Assembly: GCF_014647135.1 (NCBI RefSeq)
Contig: NZ_BMOP01000027.1
Location: 1-51,657, forward strand
Direction of reading: 5' to 3'
Length of the DNA: 51,657 nt
Source: Shewanella xiamenensis
GTDB lineage: Bacteria; Pseudomonadota; Gammaproteobacteria; Enterobacterales; Shewanellaceae
The notes under the pieces are model-generated. The model saw nothing but the letters and a program-made list of their open reading frames with translations. It had not been told where the DNA came from and searched no databases. Numbering within the stretch: position 1 is the first letter of the stretch; each line of letters opens with the position of its first letter. The translations under genes and the position numbers were made by a program. Below, piece by piece: positions 8,545 through 17,114 of the stretch.

Positions 8545-9303
8545 ATGAGATTCTATTCATTCCTTGCTAAAGATAAATGCCTTAAACATCAATCGGTTTC
8601 CTTAAGTAAGCACGCGGAGCCTTGGCATAAAACAGGCTTGGCTTTGTCTTTACTCGGCGCCTTGTTGATCGGTGATCTTGCCGCGCCAGATTGGGCGATT
8701 GCGGGGGATCGAGGCACAAATGATCGCTATAGCGAGAGTTATGGGCGCCAAGATAATCACTATAAAAAGCATCATAAACATAGTGATAGCCATCGTTACT
8801 ATCGCCCATATTACCGTCCCTATTATCCTTGGGGATTGGGTTTAGGAGTTGGCTTAGCGACGGGCTGGAACCTTGGCTATGGCTGGAATGATGGGATATG
8901 GAATGACGACTGGCGTTGGAATCGCGAGCGTTACTGGCATTCACCTTATTCAGGCATCGGTTTGTCGATCCCGACGGGCTATGATGATACGCCAGTGGCC
9001 ATTTCTGCGCCTGTGCGTGTTACCACCAGCATGCAATATTCGCCGAGCGAAGGTCGGATGGTGTCGAATATGCCAACCAATAGCGCAACTGTAATGTCGG
9101 CGGCCTCGACGGCGAGAGCTTCAACAGTCTCAGCGGAGCCAACTGCCGCAGTTCCCCGGGCGCGGGCGGCGCGCAGTGTGTCGAGTCTGCCGAGCAATGC
9201 CAGAATAGTGCAGCAAGATGGCCGTACCTTATATGAATGGCAAGGCACGCTTTATGCCTTCGATTGGAATAGCCAAACCTATCAAGAACAGTTAGTTAAG
9301 TAA
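8545..9303 (+). CDS. exported Tyr/His-rich hypothetical protein
   Basis: A 252-aa protein of unknown function. A hydrophobic segment at about 30-52 (GLALSLLGALLIGDLA) is probably a long signal peptide or membrane anchor. A low-complexity zone rich in Tyr, His and Arg follows (HYKKHHKHSD, RYYRPYYRPYYPWG), then Gly/Trp-rich sequence, an Ala/Ser linker, and a compact C-terminal unit (RIVQQDGRTLYEWQGTLYAF) resembling the small beta-domain at the end of DUF6515-like proteins. The His clusters could bind metal (inference). ATG 8545 has GAGG at 8536-8539. A strong terminator follows, so it is monocistronic. Confidence 0.75.
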   Translation: MRFYSFLAKDKCLKHQSVSLSKHAEPWHKTGLALSLLGALLIGDLAAPDWAIAGDRGTNDRYSESYGRQDNHYKKHHKHSDSHRYYRPYYRPYYPWGLGLGVGLATGWNLGYGWNDGIWNDDWRWNRERYWHSPYSGIGLSIPTGYDDTPVAISAPVRVTTSMQYSPSEGRMVSNMPTNSATVMSAASTARASTVSAEPTAAVPRARAARSVSSLPSNARIVQQDGRTLYEWQGTLYAFDWNSQTYQEQLVK

Positions 9304-9330
9304 TCCATTTTTATCAACGCTTCTATAACT

Positions 9331-9357
9331 GGAGCCCCGAGTGGGCTCCTATTTTTT
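9331..9357 (+). terminator. Rho-independent terminator
   Basis: GGAGCCC (9331-9337) pairs with GGGCTCC (9343-9349), with a CGAGT loop and a run of T. It ends the Tyr/His-rich gene upstream of the MFS gene. Confidence 0.85.
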
Positions 9358-9398
9358 TCTTAGCCAGTTGTCGTTTTACAGAATCGCGGAGAAATCGT

Positions 9399-10616
9399 TT
9401 GCAAGCAGTTCAACCCAACTCTCACTCCCCAGCTCAAAGCAGTGCGCTTTGGGTGTTGTTAGCCTTGGCATTAGGCACTTTTGCCCTAGGCACCACAGAG
9501 TTTGCCGCCATGACCTTAGTGCCTTATATCGCCAGCGATTTAAGTGTCGATGTCGCCCATGTGAGTTATGCCATCAGCGCCTATGCCCTTGGGGTGGTGG
9601 TGGGATCGCCCATCATTATGGTGCTGGGAGTGAGGATTAAGCGGCGCACCCTGTTAATCGCCTTGGCCGCCATGATGGCAGTTGCTAATGGTTTAAGTGC
9701 CTTGGCGCCCAGCTTGAATTGGTTAGTCTTTTTCCGTTTTTTAAGTGGCTTGCCCCATGGTGCATATTTTGGTGTCGCTATGTTACTGGCGGCGTCCTTA
9801 GTGCCGCCAGAGATGAAGGCTCGAGCGGTTTCTCGGGTGATTATCGGCTTAACCTTAGCCACTATCGTTGGCGTGCCCTTCGCGACTTGGATGGGGCAAA
9901 CCGTCGGTTGGCGCTCTGGTATCGGCATAGTGGCGATTATTGCCGCCGTTACCGCGGTGATGCTGTATTTTCTCGCCCCGAATGTCGCCGTACCGCAAAA
10001 TGCCAGTCCGAAAAAAGAGCTGCAAACCCTAAAGAACCGTGAAGTTTGGCTCACGCTCGGCATTGCGGCTATCGGTTTTGGTGGGATTTTCTGTGTGTAT
10101 ACCTATCTGGCCGAGACCTTGATCCAAGTCACCCAGGTCGAGCCCTTTAAAATCCCGGTGATGATGGCGGTCTTTGGGATTGGCGCCACCTTGGGCACTT
10201 TAGTCTGTGGCTGGGCGGCGGATAAGTCGGCGCTGGCGGCGGCATTTTGGTCGCTGGTGTTAAGCACCTTAGTATTGGCGCTGTATCCAAGTTTGACGGG
10301 ATCTTATTGGGCATTAATGCCGATTGTATTCTTTGTGGGTTCGGGGATTGGTCTAGCAACGATAGTGCAGGCACGATTAATGGATGTGGCTCCCGATGGG
10401 CAAGCCATGACGGGCGCTTTAGTACAATGCGCCTTTAACCTTGCTAATGCCATTGGCCCTTGGGTTGGCAGCTTAGTGATCTTATCTGGCCAAGGTATTG
10501 CCGCGACTGGCTATGCCGCAGCACTTTTATCCCTTGGCGGTTTAGTCATGTGGTGGTTAACCCACAGGGAGAGCCGCCGCGCTGATAATCTTTGTACTGC
10601 AAACTGTATTGATTAA
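9399..10616 (+). CDS. MFS efflux transporter (DHA1, AraJ/YdhP-like)
   Basis: A 405-aa inner-membrane protein with about 12 hydrophobic segments. The segment-1 motif LGTFALGTTEFAAMTLVP is characteristic of the AraJ/YdhP/SotB drug or sugar exporter group. The loop GVRIKRRTLL after segment 2 and the GLPHGAYFGVA motif in segment 4 fit that family too. The substrate cannot be told from sequence. The start is a TTG at 9399: GGAGA at 9388-9392 sits six bases upstream and no ATG gives the complete N-terminus. It is convergent with the SDR gene; a GGCGCAGA/TCTGCGCC hairpin (10629-10650) without a T-run lies between them. Confidence 0.88.
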   Translation: MQAVQPNSHSPAQSSALWVLLALALGTFALGTTEFAAMTLVPYIASDLSVDVAHVSYAISAYALGVVVGSPIIMVLGVRIKRRTLLIALAAMMAVANGLSALAPSLNWLVFFRFLSGLPHGAYFGVAMLLAASLVPPEMKARAVSRVIIGLTLATIVGVPFATWMGQTVGWRSGIGIVAIIAAVTAVMLYFLAPNVAVPQNASPKKELQTLKNREVWLTLGIAAIGFGGIFCVYTYLAETLIQVTQVEPFKIPVMMAVFGIGATLGTLVCGWAADKSALAAAFWSLVLSTLVLALYPSLTGSYWALMPIVFFVGSGIGLATIVQARLMDVAPDGQAMTGALVQCAFNLANAIGPWVGSLVILSGQGIAATGYAAALLSLGGLVMWWLTHRESRRADNLCTANCID

Positions 10617-10628
10617 GCCGACCATGAC

Positions 10629-10650
10629 GGCGCAGATCCATCTCTGCGCC
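10629..10650. terminator. GC-rich hairpin between convergent genes
   Basis: An 8-bp perfect stem GGCGCAGA/TCTGCGCC with a 6-base loop lies between the convergent MFS and SDR genes. No T-run follows on either strand, so it is at best a weak terminator or a 3'-end stabiliser. Confidence 0.4.
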
Positions 10651-10675
10651 GCCTATCGGTTAATTTCTTAACTTT

Positions 10676-11353
10676 TTAACCTCTTTGTATGGTGATATCG
10701 GCGATATAACCGTGCTCAGTAGCGAGTAGCGCTTGTTTTAGCATGCCTGCGGCCTCATCGGCGGACATAAAGCTTGAGGTATCTAGACTCTTACCACTGC
10801 TTGGCCAAAAGCCGGTATCCATACCGCCGGGATAAACCGCAATCAACTTCATTGGACTTTGCTTGAGCTCCAAACGTACCGATTCGATAAAGCCCCGCAC
10901 CGCCCACTTGGCGGCGCAGTAGGTCGATTCACCCGCTTTGGCGGCGAGGGCGGCGGTGGACATAACGATCACCACCTTAACCGCTTGCTGCTTATAGCGT
11001 TTCACCAATTCACGCACCAGCAGAATCGTTGAAGTGACATTGTTATTTAGCAGCGCTTGGATTTCGCTCGCACCTTGGGTTTCCAGTGCGCCAAAGTAAC
11101 CACTGCCAGCGCAGTGGATAACCGTGTCGGGGGCATCGGTAAGGCCATCGAATAGCGCTTCGACACTCGCTTCGTCTGCTAAATTGGCACTGATGGCGCT
11201 AATGCTTTGATTCGAAAATGGGCTGAGGGCATTAGCCACAGTATGAAGACGGTTGGCATCGCGTCCCGTCAGTGTAAGTGCTTGGTTATCCTTGGCATAC
11301 AGGGCGGCTAATGCTGCGCCTAAGCCACTGCTTGCGCCAGTAATCAGTATCAT
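10676..11353 (-). CDS. short-chain dehydrogenase/reductase
   Basis: A 225-aa classical SDR with the nucleotide-binding motif TGASSGLG (5-12), the variant HCAGSG (80-85) in place of NAG, catalytic Ser132, Tyr145 and Lys149 (YCAAK), and PGG/T after strand 6. The replaced Asn in NNAG-type motifs is tolerated in some members. Substrate is unknown. It begins 27 bp after the accB-like gene on the same strand, so the two probably share a transcript with aroQ, in the place where accC sits in the usual aroQ-accB-accC order. A role in fatty-acyl or polyketide-like chemistry is conceivable, but nothing in the sequence proves it. Confidence 0.88.
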   Translation of the reverse strand: MILITGASSGLGAALAALYAKDNQALTLTGRDANRLHTVANALSPFSNQSISAISANLADEASVEALFDGLTDAPDTVIHCAGSGYFGALETQGASEIQALLNNNVTSTILLVRELVKRYKQQAVKVVIVMSTAALAAKAGESTYCAAKWAVRGFIESVRLELKQSPMKLIAVYPGGMDTGFWPSSGKSLDTSSFMSADEAAGMLKQALLATEHGYIADITIQRG

Positions 11354-11380
11354 CTTTACCTCTAAATTCTATTTCGAAGT

Positions 11381-11836
11381 CTAAGTTTCGATCAGAGTGA
11401 ACAGCGGCTGGTCGAAGGCGACCTCATCTCCGTCTTTCACCCAAATAGCGCCGACTATACCGTCACGCTCGGCATCGATGGGATTTTGCATTCGCATGGC
11501 TTCGATAATGCAAAGCGTCTCGCCGCGAGCCACCCGTTGACCGATGCGCACCAAGGGCGGCTCGGTTTGGCCTTGCGACGCATGGAAGGTGCCCACCATG
11601 GGCGATACTTGCACAAAGCCTTCAATCACAGGCAGGGCGTCACGGGCTTTCGCCAGCTTTGGGCTTGATGCTGTGGAGGGCGGTGGATTGTGCGCGCCTT
11701 CGAGTGTGCTTACTGTATGCGGGCCGTAGCGGGTGATGCGAATAGACTCTTCCCCTTCGGTAATCGCCAGCTCTGCAATCCCAGATTCCTGCACTAATTC
11801 AATCAGTTTTTTGATCTTCCGAAGGTCAACGGCCAT
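11381..11836 (-). CDS. AccB-like protein lacking the biotin-accepting lysine
   Basis: A 151-aa protein collinear with the biotin carboxyl carrier protein of acetyl-CoA carboxylase. The N-terminal helix DLRKIKKLIELVQESGI matches AccB, a Pro/Ala/Ser linker follows, and the C-terminal biotinyl domain begins PMVGTFHAS. The biotin site, which should read EAMKM, is EAMRM: Arg115 (codon CGA, 11492-11494) replaces the lysine that BirA biotinylates. The AccB thumb loop is also altered (SQGQTEPPL). The fold should persist but covalent biotin cannot attach there. It follows aroQ by 34 bp and precedes an SDR. It is therefore probably a paralogue of a functional accB elsewhere rather than a working carrier, perhaps structural, regulatory or decaying. 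Confidence 0.88.
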   Translation of the reverse strand: MAVDLRKIKKLIELVQESGIAELAITEGEESIRITRYGPHTVSTLEGAHNPPPSTASSPKLAKARDALPVIEGFVQVSPMVGTFHASQGQTEPPLVRIGQRVARGETLCIIEAMRMQNPIDAERDGIVGAIWVKDGDEVAFDQPLFTLIET

Positions 11837-11870
11837 GGCTTGTGGCTCCCTGTGCTCACGCTTATCGCGT

Positions 11871-12305
11871 TTATGCCTTTAATCTTTTAATCGCCGCCGC
11901 GAGGGCAAACTCATAGCCTTGGGCACCGAAACCACAAATCACTCCAATGGCCTTATCGGACAAATAGGAGTGGTGGCGGAAAGGTTCGCGGGCATGGACA
12001 TTAGATAAGTGCACTTCATAAAAAGGAATATCTACCCCAAGCAGTGCGTCACGCAGGGCCACGCTGGTATGGGTAAAGGCTGCGGGGTTGATAATAATCA
12101 TCTGCGCATCGGTAGCATGGATCGCGTTGATCAGTTCAAATTCGGCATTCGATTGAATATGCTCAAGTTCAACACCTGCTGCTTGAGCTTGTTCACTCAA
12201 AATGGCAACGATATCGGCTAAGGTTTGATGACCGTAAACACTGGGTTCGCGGCGGCCAAGGAGGTTTAAATTGGGGCCATTGATGAGCAGAACTTTATGA
12301 TTCAT
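11871..12305 (-). CDS. aroQ: type II 3-dehydroquinate dehydratase
   Basis: A 144-aa enzyme of the usual length that converts 3-dehydroquinate to 3-dehydroshikimate in the shikimate pathway. The signature NGPNLNLLGRREPSVYG near the N-terminus carries the catalytic Arg and Tyr on the mobile lid. The block AAFTHTSVALRDALL supplies the Asn/His region and EVHLSNVHAREPFRHHS the substrate-binding face. All key residues appear present. It is the first gene of a minus-strand cluster with the accB-like gene and SDR. aroQ-accB linkage is normal in gammaproteobacteria, but the absence of accC here suggests a second, diverged copy of that locus. Confidence 0.94.
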   Translation of the reverse strand: MNHKVLLINGPNLNLLGRREPSVYGHQTLADIVAILSEQAQAAGVELEHIQSNAEFELINAIHATDAQMIIINPAAFTHTSVALRDALLGVDIPFYEVHLSNVHAREPFRHHSYLSDKAIGVICGFGAQGYEFALAAAIKRLKA

Positions 12306-12406
12306 TACGCTTTCCTTTTACGACATGCCTTAACGGGTTGAATGCCATTAACTTAACCTGTTCGGGCGGATTTTGCATTATGAATGTCGTTACTGTGCAA
12401 GCTGGG

Positions 12407-12820
12407 TTAATCCAACTTAATCTGGCGCATAGCCTTAGTGGCACCACGTTGTTTTTTGGTGTCTAAGCGTTTGGTTTGGCTGCTTTTGGTCGCACGGGTG
12501 GGGATACGTTTTTTGGGCACGTCGGCCACGCTGGCAACTAGGGCGATAAATTGTTCCAATGCGGTTTGCCGATTCGCCTCTTGGCTGCGGCTCGCCTGAC
12601 ATTTGATAATGATTTTGCCGCTGGCGGTAATCCGATGATCGGCTTTTTGCAGCAGGCGCTGCTGATAAAACTCGGGTAATGACGAGTTTCTGATATCAAA
12701 AATCAATTGGGCGGCGGTGGAGACTTTATTGACATTCTGCCCGCCAGCCCCGCTTGAGCGGATAAATTGCCACTCGATTTCATTTTCCGGAAGTTCCACA
12801 CGGTTTGAGATTTTTATCAT
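12407..12820 (-). CDS. arfB: alternative ribosome-rescue factor / peptidyl-tRNA hydrolase ArfB
   Basis: A 137-aa release-factor-like protein. The GGQ motif is at 26-28 (SSGAGGQNVNKVST), the catalytic loop that hydrolyses peptidyl-tRNA. There is no codon-recognition domain, and a basic C-terminal tail (TKSSQTKRLDTKKQRG) enters the mRNA channel of stalled ribosomes. This is the domain pattern of ArfB/YaeJ, and length agrees with E. coli YaeJ (140 aa). It is a separate unit on the minus strand, divergent from the STAS-like gene. The start ATG 12820 gives the canonical N-terminus. Confidence 0.94.
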   Translation of the reverse strand: MIKISNRVELPENEIEWQFIRSSGAGGQNVNKVSTAAQLIFDIRNSSLPEFYQQRLLQKADHRITASGKIIIKCQASRSQEANRQTALEQFIALVASVADVPKKRIPTRATKSSQTKRLDTKKQRGATKAMRQIKLD

Positions 12821-12969
12821 GGCAGACTTAGGGTTTTGTCCAATTGCTTTGAGAAGCGAGCAATAACTGCTTATGGCTTTTCAATAGATTTGTTATCATC
12901 GGGCGCATTCTTGCAGGGCAGGCGTGGTTGCCCGTTCGCAAAATAGTGTTCTCGTTTCGGAGTGCCTTT

Positions 12970-13335
12970 ATGTTATGCCAAATCCCCGATATTGCTAAGG
13001 GTGTTATCAGTCTTTTCGCCAGTGGTCGACTCTCTTCAACCGATTATCGTACCCGCTTACAACCGGCCATTAAGAGTTACCGCAAGGATTGGGGACAGGT
13101 TTGCCTGTATATTGAGGCGGACGTCTTACTTGAAGGTTGGGAATTTGAGTCGCTAACGGGCAGTGGTGAAGTCCAACTTCCTAATTTTGAAGCTTTAGTA
13201 TTTGTTGGCGGCCCAGATTGGGTGGGGAATGCTGTGCGTTTACTCGGCCCCTTTATGCAGGGCGAAGTCGCTTGGTTCCCCTTGGAGCAGAAAGCCAAAG
13301 CCATTGCGTGGATCGCTAAACGTTCAACTTTTTAA
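12970..13335 (+). CDS. STAS/SpoIIAA-like domain protein
   Basis: A 121-aa soluble protein resembling the SpoIIAA-like (DUF3478, STAS/SEC14-type) family: alternating beta and alpha elements with the central strand VCLYIEADVLLEGWEFES and the block ALVFVGGPDWVGNAVRLL. Such proteins are often expressed with envelope or stress genes, but no molecular role is established. ATG 12970 is preceded by GGAG at seven bases; an in-frame extension to 12928 has no ribosome-binding site. The DUF3012 lipoprotein gene starts 36 bp downstream and may be cotranscribed. Confidence 0.82.
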   Translation: MLCQIPDIAKGVISLFASGRLSSTDYRTRLQPAIKSYRKDWGQVCLYIEADVLLEGWEFESLTGSGEVQLPNFEALVFVGGPDWVGNAVRLLGPFMQGEVAWFPLEQKAKAIAWIAKRSTF

Positions 13336-13371
13336 TGACCCATGGTGGGTATAACTTATAGGGAATTAACT

Positions 13372-13575
13372 ATGTCTTTGTTGCAATTGATAACGGCCAA
13401 ACCGACCGCTAAATTAGGCGCTATCGCCCTAGTGTTGGCCTTTACCGCAGGCTTAAGTGCCTGTGCGCCAGAGGTAGGTAGTGATGCTTGGTGTAAGCAA
13501 ATGAAGGAAAAACCTAAAGGTGATTGGACGGCGAACGAAGCGGCCGATTACGCCAAACACTGCGTGTTTAAGTAA
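13372..13575 (+). CDS. DUF3012 lipoprotein
   Basis: A 67-aa lipoprotein. The signal has a lipobox with Cys31 (LSACAP), followed almost at once by the DUF3012 domain: EVGSDAWCKQMKEKPKGDWT, then a Cys near the end (AKHCVFK). The two mature Cys could form a disulfide. Function is unknown. ATG 13372 is preceded by AGGGA at seven bases. It follows the STAS-like gene on the same strand. Confidence 0.88.
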   Translation: MSLLQLITAKPTAKLGAIALVLAFTAGLSACAPEVGSDAWCKQMKEKPKGDWTANEAADYAKHCVFK

Positions 13576-13705
13576 GTTTTTCAAGCGAATAGTGTCACAG
13601 CTTGACAGATTAATCCTTGCAAGCTGTGAACTTATGCTTAAAATCCCTGTCTTAAGTTTGCACAAGCTATTGCTGAATTATGACTAAATCGTCCAAAGGT
13701 GATAT

Positions 13706-14188
13706 TTGATTTCGACCGCTAAGCCATTCTTTAGCCGAATGGTGACCCTACTGATAGCCATTATCGTGCTGCAATTTGCGGGCGCGAATTTGGGTGCCCA
13801 TCAGTTACATGCGGGTAATGGCGTTGAAGAAGCCGAGAATCATCCCCACCTACAATTTAGTGCTCCCGTGACCACCTTAGCTCAATGTGTGGATTGTGTG
13901 TGCCCCAATGAGCAGACTCCCGGATTCAGCACCGAGCAGTTTGGTGAAGCCGCATTCAATGCGGGCGTATCGACTGCCAGTGCTAGTAGCCACTCTCATT
14001 TAGTGCAAACCACTGAAATTCAAAACTTTGACCTTTGCCTTGATTGCCAATGCCATGGCGGCCATGTGGCGTTACTATCTCATTTTGAAAGCCAAACCCT
14101 AACGGCATTCGAAACGGCTTACATGCCAACGGATTTAGCCTATTTCCCTCCAGATCAATTACCTAAGTACCGCCCACCCATCGCTTAA
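13706..14188 (+). CDS. small exported Cys/His protein ahead of the Czc operon (CzcI-like?)
   Basis: A 160-aa protein with a membrane or signal segment at about 12-30. The mature part carries two short Cys motifs, C61-V-D-C64-V-C66 and C111-L-D-C114-Q-C116-H, followed by GGH, plus scattered His (HQLHAGNG, HPHLQ, SSHSHL). This looks suited to periplasmic binding or sensing of a soft or borderline metal. The size and position directly before a czcCBA set resemble CzcI-type regulators or accessory proteins, but homology is not certain. The start is a TTG at 13706 with AAAGG six bases upstream. It is probably part of the efflux operon, 222 bp before czcC. Confidence 0.65.
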   Translation: MISTAKPFFSRMVTLLIAIIVLQFAGANLGAHQLHAGNGVEEAENHPHLQFSAPVTTLAQCVDCVCPNEQTPGFSTEQFGEAAFNAGVSTASASSHSHLVQTTEIQNFDLCLDCQCHGGHVALLSHFESQTLTAFETAYMPTDLAYFPPDQLPKYRPPIA

Positions 14189-14410
14189 CCCTCAATATCT
14201 GCTTATTTCTGGTTGCGTATCTATTGTTCGGGCGCGCCGCAATAAGCCCTTAATTTATCCCCAAAGCAAAGGTTTTATTAACCTCGAACGTGTTTGGCTC
14301 GCGCTAGCGCTTTGAGCTTATTCGACATTTTGCCTCTGGGGAGCATTCGATTGGTATCCGCACGTCGATGGCGTAGGGCCAATCCTATTTAGATATTGTT
14401 AGGAATTGCG

Positions 14411-15763
14411 ATGAAGAAAACCATTATCGCCCAGACCTTGTTTGGCCTGTTGAGTACGCTAGTGCTCGTTGGTGGACAGGTGAATTACGCTGTTGCAGCA
14501 AGCTCAAGCCTAGACGTCAAAGAGCTAGATGCAGTAGCGCAAGGTGAACTTTTAACCCAAGAAACTCAAACCTCGCTGAATCAGTGGTTACCAGAGTTAC
14601 TCAAGCAAATTAACCAGTTGCCAGAGGTGCAGGCGCAAATTGCTCGGCAGCAACAGGCGGAGCTGGTGATTGCCGCGGCGGATCGCGCCGTCTATAACCC
14701 TGAACTTGGACTCAATTATCAAAATGCCGACACAGATACCTACAGCCTAGGGCTGAGCCAAACCATCGATTGGGGCGATAAGCGTGGCGTAGCAACCCGC
14801 CTTGCCCAGCTTGAGGCGCAGATCCTGTTAGCGGATATACAGTTAGAACGCAGTCAGATGTTGGCCGAGCGTCTATTAGCGCTGGCCGAGCAGTCGCAAA
14901 GCCACAAGGCGCTTACTTTTGCAGAGCAGCAATTAAGATTTACTCAGGCACAGCTCAATATTGCCGAGCAGCGCTTTGCCGCGGGAGATTTGTCTGATGT
15001 TGAGTTGCAACTGCTTAAACTCGAACTGGCAAGCAATACCGCCGACTATGCTCTAGCCGAACAAGCGGCCTTAGTCGCCGAAGGTAAAGTGATTGAGTTA
15101 CTTGGGGTTGATAAGCTCAAGTTTAGGGAGTTCATCTCTGATATTGGCCAATTTGTGTCGATGATTGCCCCGAGAGCGGAATTACCCGCATTGACCAGTG
15201 CCCATCAGCAGGTGTTATTGGCAAAGGCCAATGCCATGAAGGTTAAGGCTGATACAGCGGCGGATCCCACCATCAACCTTGGTCTCGAACGGGAAGGCTC
15301 TGACAACAAGTTTGGCGTCGGTGTGGCTATCCCCTTGCAGGTTCGTAATAACTACAGTGAGTTACAGTCGGTTGCAGATAAGGGCATCGCTATCGCAGAG
15401 CAGTCCTACTTAGCCCGTGAGCGAGTGCTTACTGCTAAACAGGCGCAATTTAACAATGCCTTACCCCGTTTACTGGCTCGTTACCAAGATTGGCGTGAGC
15501 GAGTCGCAGCCTCGGGGAGTAAAGCCGCTAAATCCTTAAGTGAACAGTGGCGCTCGGGCGATGTGAGCACCAGTGAGTATTTACAGAGTCGGCGACAACT
15601 TGCGGCCAGTTATTTGGTCGGTTTAAACCTCGAAACGGCGATTTATCAGAGCTGGTTAACCTGGATGGGGGACAGCGGTCAACTGCTGCCCTTTATCGAT
15701 TCGTTAACAGCCACTTCTCCCACTAACGCCGTGCCAGCCAAGTCAATCGTGAGGTCACACTAA
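14411..15763 (+). CDS. czcC: outer-membrane channel of a heavy-metal RND pump (CzcC family)
   Basis: A 450-aa TolC-superfamily protein with an N-terminal signal peptide (MKKTIIAQTLFGLLST... to about residue 32) and two repeats of long amphipathic helices rich in Gln, Ala and Glu, typical of outer-membrane efflux tunnels. It should dock with the CzcB adaptor and CzcA pump and open to the outside. ATG 14411 is supported by AGGA six bases upstream; the TTG at 14396 is unlikely. Its stop overlaps the next start (TAATG at 15761-15765), implying translational coupling. The 222-bp leader holds a 10-bp palindrome GCGCTAGCGC (14301-14310) of unknown role. Confidence 0.9.
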   Translation: MKKTIIAQTLFGLLSTLVLVGGQVNYAVAASSSLDVKELDAVAQGELLTQETQTSLNQWLPELLKQINQLPEVQAQIARQQQAELVIAAADRAVYNPELGLNYQNADTDTYSLGLSQTIDWGDKRGVATRLAQLEAQILLADIQLERSQMLAERLLALAEQSQSHKALTFAEQQLRFTQAQLNIAEQRFAAGDLSDVELQLLKLELASNTADYALAEQAALVAEGKVIELLGVDKLKFREFISDIGQFVSMIAPRAELPALTSAHQQVLLAKANAMKVKADTAADPTINLGLEREGSDNKFGVGVAIPLQVRNNYSELQSVADKGIAIAEQSYLARERVLTAKQAQFNNALPRLLARYQDWRERVAASGSKAAKSLSEQWRSGDVSTSEYLQSRRQLAASYLVGLNLETAIYQSWLTWMGDSGQLLPFIDSLTATSPTNAVPAKSIVRSH

Positions 15764-17067
15764 TGAATTCAACTTTTCCTAAATCTGTTTTTCACTCTTT
15801 CGCCAATGTGTCTGCAGCAGGTTTCATATCGGTGTTTACGCCATCACGTTTAGCGTTGGCACTGATGCTCACCTCGTTAACCTTGATTACGCCAACGTCA
15901 GCATTTGCTGGTGACGGCCATGATCATGCTGGCGAAAAACAAGTTAACAACGCAGCGAAGAGTACTGCTGCCGAGCAAGCACCGGATGACCATAGCGAGC
16001 AAGCATTAACCTTTACGCCTGCGCAGTTGGAGCTGGCGGGAATTCGTTTGTTACCCTTGAGCAGCGATAGCTTAAGTCTTGCCAATTTAAACCTCGATGT
16101 TCGAGCAACGGCTTCTTTAGTGGTTGATCGTGATAGAACCGCGACCTTAGCGCCACAGCTCGATGTTCGCGTACAAGCGCGCCATGTGGTTCCCGGCCAA
16201 GAGGTGAAAAAAGGTGAGCCTTTACTTACCTTGGGTGGCACAGCCGTTGCGCAGGCACAGGCGGACTACATTAATGCCGCTGCTGAATGGAGCCGCGTGC
16301 GCCGCATGAGTGAAGGCGCTGTGAGTGTGAGTCGCAGAATGCAGGCTCAAGTCGATGCCGAACTGAAACGGGCGATTTTAGAGGCGATAAAAATGACCTC
16401 GGAGCAAATTCGTACCTTAGAGTCGACCCCTGAAGCTATCGGTAGCTATCAACTGTTGGCGCCTATCGACGGCCGTGTGCAGCAAGATATCGCCATGCTA
16501 GGCCAAGTGTTTAGCGCAGGCACGCCATTAATGCAGTTGACCGATGAGTCGCACCTTTGGGTTGAGGCTCAGCTAACGCCTGCGCAGGCCGTCAATGTGA
16601 AGGTGGGTGCCCCAGCCTTGATCCAAGTGGGAGATAAAACCTTAGCAGGTAAGATTATCGGCCGCTCCCACGAGCTGGATAGCGTGACACGTACTGAGCA
16701 AGTGTTAGTCAGTATGCCTAATCCTGATCATGTGTTGCACGCAGGGCAATTTGCCGAGCTGTACTTTGCCGATGCCTCTCAAAACATGGCAGCGGCGAGT
16801 AGCGGGTCAGGTATTTCATCGGGAATTGTATTACCCGATGCAGCGTTAACCCGTAGCAGTGATGGCGATTGGCAGATTTTTATTCAGGATGAGGATGGTT
16901 TTGAAGCCATTGAGGTGGAGCTGGTGCAGCGTCAGCGCGGCTTGAGTTTAGTTCGCGGCAGTGAGCTGGATAAAGCACGGCAGGCACAATTAAAGGTGGT
17001 AGTTGCAGGGGCATTTTTCTTGGCATCGGAGCAGGCGAAAGCTGGTTTTGATATTCATGCCCACTAA
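15763..17067 (+). CDS. czcB: periplasmic adaptor of a heavy-metal RND pump (CzcB family)
   Basis: A 434-aa membrane-fusion protein. After a long signal or anchor (about 1-49) the mature N-terminus starts with a His/Asp metal-binding patch GDGHDHAG (50-57). The barrel-sandwich (lipoyl-like) halves surround a short helical hairpin (VVPGQEVKKGEPLLTLGG and LAPIDGRVQQDIAMLGQ), followed by beta-barrel and membrane-proximal domains and a C-terminal IHAH. His-rich ends are typical of zinc/cobalt/cadmium adaptors. The overlap with czcC and 47-bp gap to czcA show one operon. Confidence 0.91.
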   Translation: MNSTFPKSVFHSFANVSAAGFISVFTPSRLALALMLTSLTLITPTSAFAGDGHDHAGEKQVNNAAKSTAAEQAPDDHSEQALTFTPAQLELAGIRLLPLSSDSLSLANLNLDVRATASLVVDRDRTATLAPQLDVRVQARHVVPGQEVKKGEPLLTLGGTAVAQAQADYINAAAEWSRVRRMSEGAVSVSRRMQAQVDAELKRAILEAIKMTSEQIRTLESTPEAIGSYQLLAPIDGRVQQDIAMLGQVFSAGTPLMQLTDESHLWVEAQLTPAQAVNVKVGAPALIQVGDKTLAGKIIGRSHELDSVTRTEQVLVSMPNPDHVLHAGQFAELYFADASQNMAAASSGSGISSGIVLPDAALTRSSDGDWQIFIQDEDGFEAIEVELVQRQRGLSLVRGSELDKARQAQLKVVVAGAFFLASEQAKAGFDIHAH

Positions 17068-17114
17068 TCGCGATGCCTATCACTGTGCCTATGATTCTCG
17101 CTTAAGGAATTCTT

